Positions 1-9,200 of a DNA stretch of 25,900 bases are shown here, piece after piece. The translations under genes and the position numbers were made by a program. Position 1 is the first letter of the stretch; each line of letters opens with the position of its first letter. Source of the DNA: JAIRLS01 sp031551455 (GTDB lineage Bacteria; Bacteroidota; Bacteroidia; Bacteroidales; UBA4181); NCBI GenBank assembly GCA_031551455.1, contig JAVBNP010000137.1, positions 1 through 25,900 on the forward strand, given 5' to 3'. The notes under the pieces were generated by a model. It worked only from the letters and a program-made list of their open reading frames with translations. It ran no database searches and was not told where the DNA came from.

Positions 1-61
1 ATTTGCAATTGCCGCTTGTATACAAATTGAAATTTGTACAATATAAAATTCTTTAAAATGT

Positions 62-69
62 TACCTTTG
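62..69 (+). promoter_or_regulatory. Bacteroidota-type -7 promoter element
   Basis: TACCTTTG matches the TAnnTTTG consensus of the phylum's primary sigma factor. It would start a transcript near position 75, about 95 bases ahead of the ATG of the Rhs remnant at 171. No clear TTTG -33 element was identified, so this is inferred from the -7 box alone. Confidence 0.4.
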
Positions 70-79
70 TAGGTAAATA

Positions 80-104
80 CACAGTGGCCGAGAATGCCAC
101 TGTG
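80..104 (+). other. Hairpin at the predicted 5' end of the Rhs-remnant transcript
   Basis: Perfect 9-base arms, CACAGTGGC and GCCACTGTG, surround a 7-base loop. The hairpin lies directly after the predicted -7 box at 62-69, so it would form at the very start of the transcript. No T-run follows, so it is not an obvious intrinsic terminator. Function unknown. Confidence 0.4.
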
Positions 105-170
105 ACACGGCAATATAGTGCGGTAAAGCAAAAGCATTCACATATTGCTTGAGTCTGTTGTATTTTTGTT

Positions 171-1021
171 ATGAAACAATTGTTCTTTGACATTTCTCAT
201 GGCTTCACCGGGCACGAACATCTGCCCGAGTTCGGATTGATCAACATGAACGCCTGATTGTACGCCCCCGTGCAGGGACGTTTCCTCGCGCCCGACCCGC
301 TGGAGCAACCGCTCGACTTTTCGCAAAACTTTAATCGATACGCCTATTGCTACAATAACCCGATTAACTTGTTTGATCGTTGGGGATTTCGTACGGACAC
401 GATCGGAGGAGACACGGATGACAGTTATTTTTGGCTGTTATCTTTAAGCGAAGTCATTATCACACCGAACAACACGAGCGCACCGAGTGCCGATTTTTAC
501 GGTTACGGTTATATGTACAACCGGTACGGTCCCGATCATCCTCCGGTTTTTGTCGGAACAAACGAGGGCGAAGACGCAACAACCGACGGCGGAACCGGAA
601 ATGCGACGAAAAATCCCGGTGGAACGCCTACTCGATCCGCTAATATTTACCCGTTGCCTCATCCTATTGGTCCAATACTTATTGTATTAGGTCAACCTAT
701 TAAAGCTTTGAAGCCTGTTGGAGCATTAGCGTCAGACCGGGGTCGTCGATAGTGTCAGTAGTATTTCGTAATATACCGGGTAAATTACCATTAGGACTTA
801 GAATTTTAAAGGCAAGAGGAATTGGCGCTGCAGTGGGGCGTTTAACTCCGGCTGTGGGTTTTGTAATGACAACCGCAGACTCATGGATGATGATATACCA
901 ATCGATGATTGATTTACAAACTGCGCCTCTATACATTAATAAAACAACAGGATTGCCTTATTATGGCGAAGATTATGTGAACCTTGACAATCCTTATGAT
1001 TCCGGCTATCCGTTTTGGTAA
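171..1021 (+). pseudogene. Rhs-family toxin, C-terminal remnant with nonsense and frameshift lesions
   Basis: The remnant opens with the end of the Bacteroidota Rhs core, GFTGHEHLPEF then GLINMNA, a TGA stop at 255-257, then LYAPVQGRFLAPDP and FNRYAYCYNNP. In intact relatives, as I recall them, an arginine stands where the stop is (NMNARLYDP), so a CGA to TGA change is likely. The frame continues to a TAG at 750-752. A second frame then takes over, and reading it back across 737-751 gives PGSSIV, which continues the LKPVGAL segment. This indicates a one-base deletion near 731-737. The second part ends at 1021 and should be the variable toxin tip; I do not recognise its activity. No Rhs core is encoded upstream of a stop at 150-152, so the fragment is also 5' truncated. 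It could be an orphan toxin tip that decayed. Confidence 0.82.
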
Positions 1022-1046
1022 ACAATGAACAAAAAATCACTTTAAT

Positions 1047-1733
1047 ATGACTGATTATATGCTTGATGATACAGACACAGAAGATCTTAATACTCTTCTT
1101 ATTAAAATTGAAAAATCGTTTGGTATAAAGTTTGGTAAAACAGAGCTTGATCACATTATTACTTACGGGGAACTTTGTGACCATATCGCGAACAAGATAC
1201 AACTTGACCATTCAGAAGACTGTACAACCCAGCAAGCATTTTATAAACTTCGTAATGCAATTTCATCGATATGTAAAATTGACCATAAAACCATCACGAC
1301 AGACTATCAAATCATTGATATTTTGCCAAGACGAAACAGACGCGCAATGATAGGTGAATTGGAAAAATATTTAGGGTTTAAACTGAATATTTTGCGGGCG
1401 CCGCAATTGGTAACACTAGCTCTTTTAATTTTAGCGTTTTTTGCACCATTTGTTGGACTATATTTTAATTGGCAAATAGGAGTATTGGGAATTATTTTTT
1501 CTATTGGTGGTTTAATAGTCACAAATAAAATTGGAATTGAACTTGAAGTGCAAACCGTTGGAGAACTTGCAAAAAAAATGGCAAGGGAAAACTATCTGAA
1601 ATCAAGACGAAATCCAAAGACATTTAATAGAAATGAAATTGAAAAAATATTGACTGATTGGTTCAGTAGCGACTTGGGGTTAGACAAAAGCAAACTAAAA
1701 AGAGAAGCAAAATTTGTTGACCCGGACTTTTGA
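1047..1733 (+). CDS. Membrane protein with carrier-protein-like N-terminus; candidate Rhs immunity protein
   Basis: A 228-residue protein starts 25 bases after the end of the Rhs toxin remnant, where an immunity gene is expected. Residues about 10-55 (LLIKIEKSFGIKF to GELCDHIANKI) resemble the helices of an acyl/peptidyl carrier protein, but the serine that would carry phosphopantetheine is not visible. A helical stretch with QQAFYKLRNAI follows. Two hydrophobic segments at about 121-140 and 143-159 form a likely membrane hairpin, and the C-terminal part is charged and probably cytoplasmic. Proteins of this layout recur next to Rhs genes in Bacteroidota by my recollection; the immunity role is inferred from position. 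An in-frame ATG at codon 5 is an alternative start. The gene is more AT-rich than the housekeeping genes downstream. Confidence 0.75.
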   Translation: MTDYMLDDTDTEDLNTLLIKIEKSFGIKFGKTELDHIITYGELCDHIANKIQLDHSEDCTTQQAFYKLRNAISSICKIDHKTITTDYQIIDILPRRNRRAMIGELEKYLGFKLNILRAPQLVTLALLILAFFAPFVGLYFNWQIGVLGIIFSIGGLIVTNKIGIELEVQTVGELAKKMARENYLKSRRNPKTFNRNEIEKILTDWFSSDLGLDKSKLKREAKFVDPDF

Positions 1734-2041
1734 CAATTGGTCACAACACCTACGATGAGCGGCAAATGTCTTGCCGCTCGAAACATCAGGTAGTTTGAAA
1801 TTGCCGTTCCAAAAACCGATATTGTTTTTCATTTTCTCAAAGATGTTTATCTTTGTGGGAGGAGCAGACGATAAATATCGTTGAAAAGAGAAATTTCGCA
1901 TTTGTTGCTTTAAAATTACAATTTTCCGCCATTGCTTTAGATAAAGCTTGCCGGAATGGAGAAAATATGACAGTGCATCAGCACATATTCATCTGTCGCA
2001 AGCAAACAAATTGAATGATAACCAAATAGCTTAATAAAATC
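1734..2041. other. Intergenic region with hairpins, no convincing gene
   Basis: This 308-base AT-rich stretch separates the two accessory genes. It holds the GAGCGGCAA/TTGCCGCTC hairpin at 1757-1779 and an imperfect palindrome at about 1924-1956, built round GCTTTA-GA-TAAAGC with outer TTCCG/CGGAA arms. Short open frames on either strand have no recognisable composition or start signals. No TAnnTTTG promoter was identified directly before the gene at 2042. Confidence 0.5.
1757..1779 (+). repeat. Palindromic hairpin of the GAGCGGCA family
   Basis: Nine-base arms, GAGCGGCAA and TTGCCGCTC, flank a 5-base loop 23 bases after the stop of the preceding gene. No T-run follows, so terminator function is uncertain. 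The arm shares its GAGCGGCA core with the larger palindrome at 2772-2809. Confidence 0.6.
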
Positions 2042-2716
2042 ATGACACGAGAAGACCAATTATTTTTTTGCAAAAAATGTTTGAATCGTAAAATGGACAT
2101 GAAACAGGGGTTGATTTGTAATTTGACCGAAGTAAAGGCTGCATTTCAGAGTGAATGTCCGGATTTCAAACTTGATGAAACGGTAAAAGAAAAACCGTTA
2201 GATGACCAAAAAGGATTACAATCCGCCGAGATTAAACAAAATTTATCCCTTGAGACAATTGAAAAATTAAGAATGGAGCAAAAATTAATACCGGGAATTC
2301 TATCCGGATTAATTGTCGGGATTGCGGGAGCGATATTATGGGGAATCATCACGGTTGCAACGGGATTTCAAATCGGATATATGGCGCTTGCAATCGGAGC
2401 GGGTGTCGGATTAACGGTTAGGAAATTCGGAAACGGGATCGACCCGATTTTCGGATTTTGGGGTGCCGGAATCTCATTGTTCAGTGTATTACTCGGCAAT
2501 TTATTAAGCATTATCGGATTTATTGCCAACTCGGAGGGCCTCGGATATATCGAAACTTTATCCGGTTTTGATTATAATTATTTACCTCAAATAATGAAGG
2601 AAACCTTTAGCATGATTGACTTACTCTTTTATGGAATTGCGGTATTTGAAGGATATAAATTTTCGTTTAGGGTAATTACCGAGAAGAAAATTATGGAATT
2701 ACGACAAAACAAATAA
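2042..2716 (+). CDS. Small membrane protein with an N-terminal four-cysteine cluster
   Basis: A 224-residue protein of unknown function. Cysteines at residues 10, 13, 26 and 39 (CKKC, then two single cysteines) suggest a small metal-binding knuckle. A charged helix (about 45-80) precedes roughly four hydrophobic segments at about 82-106, 108-125, 134-162 and 192-210. The motif IIGFIANSEGLGYIETL near residues 157-172 is strongly patterned and looks conserved. I recall related proteins as common uncharacterised genes in Bacteroidota, often in accessory regions including Rhs loci. A second immunity-type role is possible but unproven. It is followed by a strong terminator-like palindrome at 2772 and appears to be a separate transcription unit from the gene at 1047. 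Confidence 0.8.
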   Translation: MTREDQLFFCKKCLNRKMDMKQGLICNLTEVKAAFQSECPDFKLDETVKEKPLDDQKGLQSAEIKQNLSLETIEKLRMEQKLIPGILSGLIVGIAGAILWGIITVATGFQIGYMALAIGAGVGLTVRKFGNGIDPIFGFWGAGISLFSVLLGNLLSIIGFIANSEGLGYIETLSGFDYNYLPQIMKETFSMIDLLFYGIAVFEGYKFSFRVITEKKIMELRQNK

Positions 2717-2771
2717 ATGTCTAAAAACAACCATACACGATTGAATTAAAAAATCCGATGAGCGAAATATA

Positions 2772-2816
2772 CATCATTGAGCGGCATTTGCAAATGCCGC
2801 TCAATGATGATTTTTT
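2772..2816 (+). terminator. Intrinsic terminator formed by a 38-base perfect palindrome
   Basis: The arms 2772-2790 and 2791-2809 are exact reverse complements with no spacer (core GAGCGGCATTTG/CAAATGCCGCTC), followed by A and six Ts. It ends the gene at 2042-2716 and could also serve the converging comF gene. It belongs to the same palindrome family as 1757-1779. Confidence 0.8.
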
Positions 2817-2939
2817 ACCTTTCATATCAGCGTAAAGTTGTGTCGAAACCCATGCAGTGCTGTCCTGTACTGATAAGGAAATCATATAAAACCATTTTGC
2901 TTTTTATGGGGACACATAAAACGGCTTGGGGTTGTTTTG

Positions 2940-3641
2940 TCACAATAATGCAACCGCCAATGTCACCACGCTGACTTTTGCATCGGGCGAAGTGCGTACG
3001 GCCCGTATGCATGCTTCGAGCGTGGCTCCGGTGGTGATCACATCGTCGACCAAAAGAATGTGTTTTCCCGCAAAAACGGTCGAATCGGTTAAGCCGAATC
3101 CCGAATCGACGTTTTCCCAACGATCGAAACGCCTTTTTCGGGTTTGCGAGCCGGCAGCCGATCGACGCACCAATGTTCGCGTATCCGTCGGCCGTTGCAT
3201 CGCTTCGGCAATTCCCATCGCAATCCATTCGCTTTGATTGTAACCTCTTTTACGGAGTTTTTTCGGATGAAGCGGAACGGGAACGATCAAATCGATTTCG
3301 CCGAAACGGGAGTTTCGGAGTCGCTTTCCCGTTTCCTTTCCCAACATTCGGCCCATTTCCTTTTGCCCGTGGTATTTTATTTGATGAACCAACTGCTGTA
3401 CCCGGTTTCCTTTTTTGAAAAAATATCCGGCCGCGGCATGTTCCACCTCTACCCTGCCCCAAAACATTTGCGCCACGAGATTGTCTTGATCACTGTAAAA
3501 GCCGGTGGCAGGCAACTCGTGCAGGCAATGCCCGCATACATATTCCTCGCCGCGCAGCAGCCCCGTCGAACAACAAGCACAGATGTTCGGATAAAACAAA
3601 TCGACAAAACCCTTAAAAACATCCGAAAATGCAAAAGCCAT
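2940..3641 (-). CDS. comF: ComF family phosphoribosyltransferase-like protein
   Basis: A 233-residue protein of the ComF/GntX family. The N-terminus holds a zinc-knuckle pattern, C21-x2-C24 and C36-x2-C39. The C-terminal half is a type I phosphoribosyltransferase fold with the PRPP-binding loop LLVDDVITTGAT at about residues 194-206, and PVPLHPKKLRKRGYNQ in the middle is the usual ComF signature. In competent bacteria ComF acts on the cytoplasmic side of DNA uptake; in other bacteria the role is less clear, so a competence role here is only by family. The ATG at 3641 is preferred over a TTG one codon upstream. It is transcribed divergently from argH, with a TATCTTTG box on its strand at 3670-3677. 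Confidence 0.93.
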   Translation of the reverse strand: MAFAFSDVFKGFVDLFYPNICACCSTGLLRGEEYVCGHCLHELPATGFYSDQDNLVAQMFWGRVEVEHAAAGYFFKKGNRVQQLVHQIKYHGQKEMGRMLGKETGKRLRNSRFGEIDLIVPVPLHPKKLRKRGYNQSEWIAMGIAEAMQRPTDTRTLVRRSAAGSQTRKRRFDRWENVDSGFGLTDSTVFAGKHILLVDDVITTGATLEACIRAVRTSPDAKVSVVTLAVALL

Positions 3642-3669
3642 CAATAGTTACCGGTTGAAGTTTGATGAC

Positions 3670-3677
3670 CAAAGATA
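3670..3677 (-). promoter_or_regulatory. -7 promoter element of comF
   Basis: TATCTTTG on the minus strand matches TAnnTTTG and lies about 29 bases ahead of the comF start codon. No good -33 element was seen. Confidence 0.5.
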
Positions 3678-3717
3678 GGATAAATTTTCCGTATGCCGAC
3701 GTTACCGTAAAAATCCG

Positions 3718-3725
3718 TATTTTTG
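3718..3725 (+). promoter_or_regulatory. -7 promoter element of argH
   Basis: TATTTTTG matches TAnnTTTG and sits 28 bases before the argH start. It is only about 40 bases from the oppositely oriented comF box, so the two promoters are nearly back to back. Confidence 0.55.
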
Positions 3726-3753
3726 CATCTTTACCAAAAATAGATTGGTCAGA

Positions 3754-5097
3754 ATGAAACTTTGGGATAAGGGAACGGAAGTGAATAAGGAAATCGAACG
3801 GTTTACCGTCGGTCTCGATCGGGAAATGGACCTGTATTTGGCGCCTTTCGACGTGCTCGGCACCATGGCGCACATCCGCATGTTGGAAAGCATCGGGTTA
3901 TTGACGTCCGAAGAATTGTCGATGCTCGAAAAGGAATTGCGCGTGATATATCGACAAATCAAGGATCATGATTTTCGAATCGAAGACGACATCGAGGACG
4001 TACATTCCCAAGTGGAACTGATGCTTACCCGTAAACTGGGTGCCACGGGCAAAAAGGTACACAGCGGACGTTCGCGTAACGATCAAGTGTTGGTGGATAT
4101 TAAATTGTTTCTCCGCAGCGAAATCGAAGAAATCGTTACAAGCGTTGTTCGCTTGTTCGATGAATTGACGGCGCAAAGCGAACAATACAAAGACGTGTTG
4201 ATGCCCGGTTACACGCATTTGCAGGTGGCCATGCCGTCGTCGTTCGGATTGTGGTTCGGCGCTTATGCCGAAAGCCTTGTCGACGACCTTCGGTTGATGT
4301 CGGCCGCATGGCAGGTTACCAATCAAAATCCGCTCGGATCGGCTGCCGGTTACGGGTCTTCATTTCCGCTCAATCGTACCGCAACCACCGAACTGTTGGG
4401 TTTCGACGACTTGAATTACAACGTGGTGTATGCGCAAATGGGTCGCGGTAAAACCGAAAAAACCGTTGCATTTGCTCTCGCGTCCGTTGCCGCCACCTTG
4501 TCGCGTTTCAGTATGGATGCCTGCCTGTACATGAGTCAAAACTTCGGATTTATCAGCCTTCCCGATGAATTGACGACGGGTTCGAGCATTATGCCCCACA
4601 AAAAAAATCCCGACGTTTTCGAATTGATCCGCGCCAAATGCAACAAAATACAAGCATTACCCGGTGATATTACGCTTTTGATCAATAACCTTCCTTCGGG
4701 TTATTTCCGCGACATGCAAATCTTGAAAGAGACGCTTTTTCCCGCATTGGCGGACATGAAGGATTGCATCGAAATGCTGACGTACATGGCGGGAAAAATC
4801 ATCGTCAACCAAACTATCTTGAACGACGAACGTTATCGTTATCTTTTCAGCGTGGAAGCGCTCAATAAACTGGTGCTTGAAGGCGTTCCTTTCCGCGACG
4901 CGTACAAACAAATCGGGACGGCGATCAACGAAGGTCGTTTTGTCCCCGAACAAAAAACGGAACATACACACGAAGGAAGCATCGGAAATTTATGCAACGA
5001 TCGGATACGCTTGAAGATGGAAAATGTTCTTCGAAATTTTTCGTTTGACAAAGTGAATCTCGCATTGGACAAACTGATAGAGAGTGAAAAAGATTAG
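3754..5097 (+). CDS. argH: Argininosuccinate lyase
   Basis: A 447-residue member of the fumarase/aspartase superfamily that splits argininosuccinate into arginine and fumarate, the last step of arginine synthesis, in the cytoplasm as a homotetramer. The superfamily signature GSSIMPHKKNP begins at residue 276 and contains the catalytic serine loop. Other lyase motifs are HSGRSRNDQV (about 108-117), PGYTHLQVAMP and NQNPLGSAAGYG. Length is typical. The ATG at 3754 starts MKLWDKG, the normal N-terminus; a TTG three codons upstream is unnecessary. No other arginine genes are present in the window. Confidence 0.97.
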   Translation: MKLWDKGTEVNKEIERFTVGLDREMDLYLAPFDVLGTMAHIRMLESIGLLTSEELSMLEKELRVIYRQIKDHDFRIEDDIEDVHSQVELMLTRKLGATGKKVHSGRSRNDQVLVDIKLFLRSEIEEIVTSVVRLFDELTAQSEQYKDVLMPGYTHLQVAMPSSFGLWFGAYAESLVDDLRLMSAAWQVTNQNPLGSAAGYGSSFPLNRTATTELLGFDDLNYNVVYAQMGRGKTEKTVAFALASVAATLSRFSMDACLYMSQNFGFISLPDELTTGSSIMPHKKNPDVFELIRAKCNKIQALPGDITLLINNLPSGYFRDMQILKETLFPALADMKDCIEMLTYMAGKIIVNQTILNDERYRYLFSVEALNKLVLEGVPFRDAYKQIGTAINEGRFVPEQKTEHTHEGSIGNLCNDRIRLKMENVLRNFSFDKVNLALDKLIESEKD

Positions 5098-5213
5098 TGG
5101 AAACCGGCGGTTCGATGTAACCTCTTTCAACAAAAATCGTATACTTTTTCATGAAGCAAAATATTTTTCGGAATCATCAAATTCCCGGTGTTCATTTTAA
5201 AATTTATTTGCGA

Positions 5214-6185
5214 ATGAAGAGATTTTTGGTTTATGTTGCCTTGGTTGTTGCGGGATTGAATGTTCAAGCGCAAGCCGTTCCGTCCGAGGAAGAAAACATT
5301 CCTTTTTTGATGACCTTCGGAAACAAGGCGGAAACATCGTGGGGCGACGACGATTTTTCGCAAACGTTCTTTTTCGTGGTGCCCGAATCGTATAAAGGTT
5401 TGGTATTTATTCGCGTGTTCGACCCCGATATCGGCGGAATGTACGATGAGTTAAACGGTTTTTTCGATACCAAAATGCAATACTCCGTTTACGGAGGTAA
5501 AGAAGCTTATACCAGTCCCAAAGCGCAAGGCGTTGATCCGGAAGGTCCCACCAAAACCGGGAACTTGTTGGCAACGAAAACATTCGGCGTTGACCCGAAA
5601 TACGATAATAAATGGTATACGTTCGGACCGTTCAGTCCCACCGAAGGCGAGTTGTATTCCAAGTTCGGCGGCTACATCTTCAAAGTGATTTGCGACGGGG
5701 TTGCCGGCGACGACGGAAACATGTATCGTTATTTCATGAGTACGTCGGCCAACGAGAATATTCCCATCGAAGGCGGTAATGCTTTTTCGTACGAATATTC
5801 GTTCCGCATGCACGATAATCCGAAAGAAGTGTCGCACATCTATCCTTATGTGGATCAGGAGTGTCTCAAGATAAAACAGGCAAATTTCGATTGGGATGAT
5901 GACGGAGTGATCCGTGTTTCGTCCGAAGTGAGACGCGAACTATCTTGCCTCGTTTCGGGTGATAACGTGTGGGCCGAAAGCGAATTCGCCATCTTGGACG
6001 GTGAAAAGGGAAAATCGCTCGATTTCCAATTCATCAAAAAAGCATCGCCCGCCATCAAGAACAATAACGTGGTGATCAACGTACGTAACCAATTCGGCGA
6101 ATTGATGCCGTTCTTCTCGAGTCCGATCGGCGGTGTGCCCAAATATAAATACGGTATCAACGTACGTAAGAAACCTGCCAAGTAA
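5214..6185 (+). CDS. Secreted protein of unknown function upstream of the SpoIIE sensor
   Basis: A 323-residue protein with a clear signal peptide, MKRFLVYVALVVAGLNVQAQ followed by A, cleaved by signal peptidase I. The start at 5214 is chosen because the upstream in-frame ATG at 5151 would put 21 charged residues before the signal peptide. The mature protein is rich in aromatic residues, glycine and acidic residues and reads like a beta-rich extracytoplasmic fold (for example FRMHDNPKEVSHIYPYVDQE); I do not recognise a named domain. It lies 26 bases before the propeller/SpoIIE gene and is probably co-transcribed with it, so it might feed a signal to the periplasmic part of that sensor. That link is inference from gene order only. 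Confidence 0.8.
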   Translation: MKRFLVYVALVVAGLNVQAQAVPSEEENIPFLMTFGNKAETSWGDDDFSQTFFFVVPESYKGLVFIRVFDPDIGGMYDELNGFFDTKMQYSVYGGKEAYTSPKAQGVDPEGPTKTGNLLATKTFGVDPKYDNKWYTFGPFSPTEGELYSKFGGYIFKVICDGVAGDDGNMYRYFMSTSANENIPIEGGNAFSYEYSFRMHDNPKEVSHIYPYVDQECLKIKQANFDWDDDGVIRVSSEVRRELSCLVSGDNVWAESEFAILDGEKGKSLDFQFIKKASPAIKNNNVVINVRNQFGELMPFFSSPIGGVPKYKYGINVRKKPAK

Positions 6186-6211
6186 CACACATCTAAATTC
6201 GGAAACCGACA

Positions 6212-9200
6212 ATGAGATCCGCATTTGCTTTGTTGATCATATCCGCGACCGTATGGCTGTCAGCGGGTAGCATCGGCAATGCTCAGATATATAAATTTCG
6301 ACAATACGGCATCGACAAAGGTATTTGCCATCATACCGTTTATGCCATTACCCAAGATAACCATGGTTATATTTGGTTTGCCACGGGAATGGGATTATGT
6401 CGCTATGACGGGTTCCGATTTGTAACTCCCGATGTGAATTTGCCTTCGACAAATGTTGCAACGGCTTTTAAAGACAGCATCGGCAATCTTTGGTTCGGAT
6501 ATAACGACGGACTTTTGATACGATATGACGGATTCGATTTTTCCGTCGTCGATACTTCGCAAAGCAAAACATCCGTCAATCAAATCATTCAAGGGCCGAA
6601 AGGAGAAATATTGGCGGCAACACAAACCGAAGGAATCACCAAGGTTACCGCCGACAATCGGATAGAACGCCTTTCGCTTGACTTAACGAATGGATTTATT
6701 TATTCGATTTGTTTCGCCGGGTCCGATAAATTATTGGTCGGTTGTCAAGACGGTTTGTTTCTGTACAATTATCGGGATGACGTACAAAACTTGACACTTT
6801 TCGCAAAACCGGATTCTTTGTCCGACATTGCCGTGCCGGCAATTATCCCGCAAACGGGAGGAGGAGGTTATTGGATCGCAACGGAGGATGACGGTATTTG
6901 GCATCTCGCTTTCAACGGCGAACAGCCTGTCGTTCGATCGCTGCATATACCCGAACTTGCCGATGTGCGTGTTCAGTCGATTTACGAGGACGATCAAAAA
7001 AATCTTTGGGTATCCACTTTCGGGAAAGGTCTTTTTCGCGTACGTCTCTCGAATAACCAAACCGTCGAAAAAGTATACAATTATAACAGCAGTAACGGCT
7101 TAGGCAGCGATTACATCAAACAGGTATTTTTCGACAATCGTCGAAATCTTTGGGTAGGAACAACCGGGCAAGGCGCCGCCGGATTGACCAATTTGGCCGT
7201 TTCGTTTTTCGAAACGATCGATCCCGCTGTCAATAATGCCACGGCCGTTTTGTCGACGAATAATTCGGAATATTGGATTGCCGGACGAGGTGCCGTTATC
7301 AGAGTCGCTTCCGAACCGGGAAAAACATCCGGCGCAATAAGTCGAATCAACGGCATTCCCAATGACGGAATAACCTCATTGTATTTGGACGAAAAAGGCA
7401 TTCTGTGGATCAGCACGGAAAAAAACGGTATTTATAAATCGGACAATAAAAAAAATAATTCGGCGGTTCCGTTTTTTCGATCGGAGAATTCTTTGGATAA
7501 TAACATACAAGCCATTGCATCGTTGGGTAACGATATATGGGTAGCCTCGCGCAACGGGGTTTTGGTTATCGATACGCAAACGGGAAAAATCGTCGACAGA
7601 TACAATACGAATGACGGGTTGCCGCACAACAACATTCGGGATATTTTTAAGGATTCGAAAAACGCTATCTGGATTGCGACCAACAGCAACTCGGTTCTTG
7701 CCGTCAATGAAGATCGTCGACATGTACTCGAAAATGAAGGCGAAACGGAATTTTCGGCCATCACCGAGGATGCGGACGGAAATATTTGGGCGGGAACACT
7801 CGGGAAAGGGGTGTATTTGTTCGATGAGAAAAATGACACGGTATACAATTTCTCCGCACGTAACGGGTTAAAATCGGATTACTGTTACGCGGCCGTTTTC
7901 GACGGCATCGAACATGTATGGGTGGGCCATCGTTTGGGCGTAAGTCGCATTAACATCAAACGTAAGACCGTTACCGTTTACGGCCCGGAAAACGGATTGA
8001 CCGGTGACGTAAATCCCAACGCCATGACGGTGAACAAGAGCGGCGAAATATTGGTCGGCATGACCGACGGGGTGATGGTATACGACTTGAATACCGATCG
8101 AACACACGATCAAGCGCCCATGCTTAATCTCGTCGGGGTAACCATCGGAGACAAATCGTACCGCCCCGATAAACCCGTAACGTTATCGTACGGACGATAC
8201 AAAGTGCAATTCGATTTTATCGGTTTGCAATATTCCAATCCCGAATCGGTGACGTATCAATATGTCTTGCAAGGTTACGATTCCGAATGGTCCGAACCGA
8301 CAAATCTCAATTCCGCCGTATATCCCCGTTTGGAAGACGGTAATTACAAGCTGTGGGTAAGGGCTTGCAACAGCGAAAATTGCACCGAGGAAACCATGTT
8401 GTTCACGCTCAAAATACGAAAACCGTTTTGGAAAACATGGTGGTTTATTTTGTCGATGATTGCGGCAACCGTCGGCGGGGTGTATCTCATCATCATGGTG
8501 AGAGAACGCAACCACCGAATACAACAGGAATACCTTGAGCGGGAATTGGCGGCGCGGACGAAAGAAGTACGCGAACAAAAAGAAGAGATCGAGGCCAAAA
8601 ACAGAGATATTACCGACAGTATCAACTATGCTCAACGCATACAGTTCAGTGTTTTACCGTCAACGAGCACGCTATTGGAACAGTGTTCGGGTGCATTCAT
8701 TTTTTACCGACCGCGCGATATTGTCAGCGGCGACTTTTATTGGTTCGATCATTTTCCGGAATCCCACCGTTTGTTGGTTGTCTGTGCCGACTCCACGGGA
8801 CACGGCGTTCCCGGCGCTTTCATGTCGTTGATCGGAACCACGTTGATTAAAGATATTGCCGAACGTCCCGAAATTCAAACACCGGCCGATATTTTGTATC
8901 GTTTGGACGAAAACATACAATCGACGCTCAATCAGAATCAAGAGTCGGAACATGCAAACGACGGAATGGACATCATCGTCTGCGACATAAATACCGAGAC
9001 GAAATACGTAAAAATAGCATCGGCCATGCGTCCGTTCATTATATATCAAAACGGCGTGCCTACGGCGTATAAATGCAGTCGATCATCCATCGGAGGACAA
9101 CCGGTCAAAAACAAAGTTTTCGATACGACGGAAGTACAATTGTCCGTCGGCGATACGATTTACATGTTTACCGACGGGTATACGGATCAGTTTGGCGGCC

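Noticed and set aside
255..257. Recoded UGA (selenocysteine or readthrough) inside the Rhs core
   Set aside because: The expected residue there is arginine, no recoding signal is visible, and a second frameshift lies downstream; decay explains both.
2777..2974. Small open frame overlapping the terminator and the comF 3' end
   Set aside because: It runs through a perfect palindrome with a T-run and has no start signal or recognisable composition.
5151..5213. Longer start of the secreted protein
   Set aside because: It would bury the signal peptide behind 21 residues; the ATG at 5214 gives a standard signal peptide.
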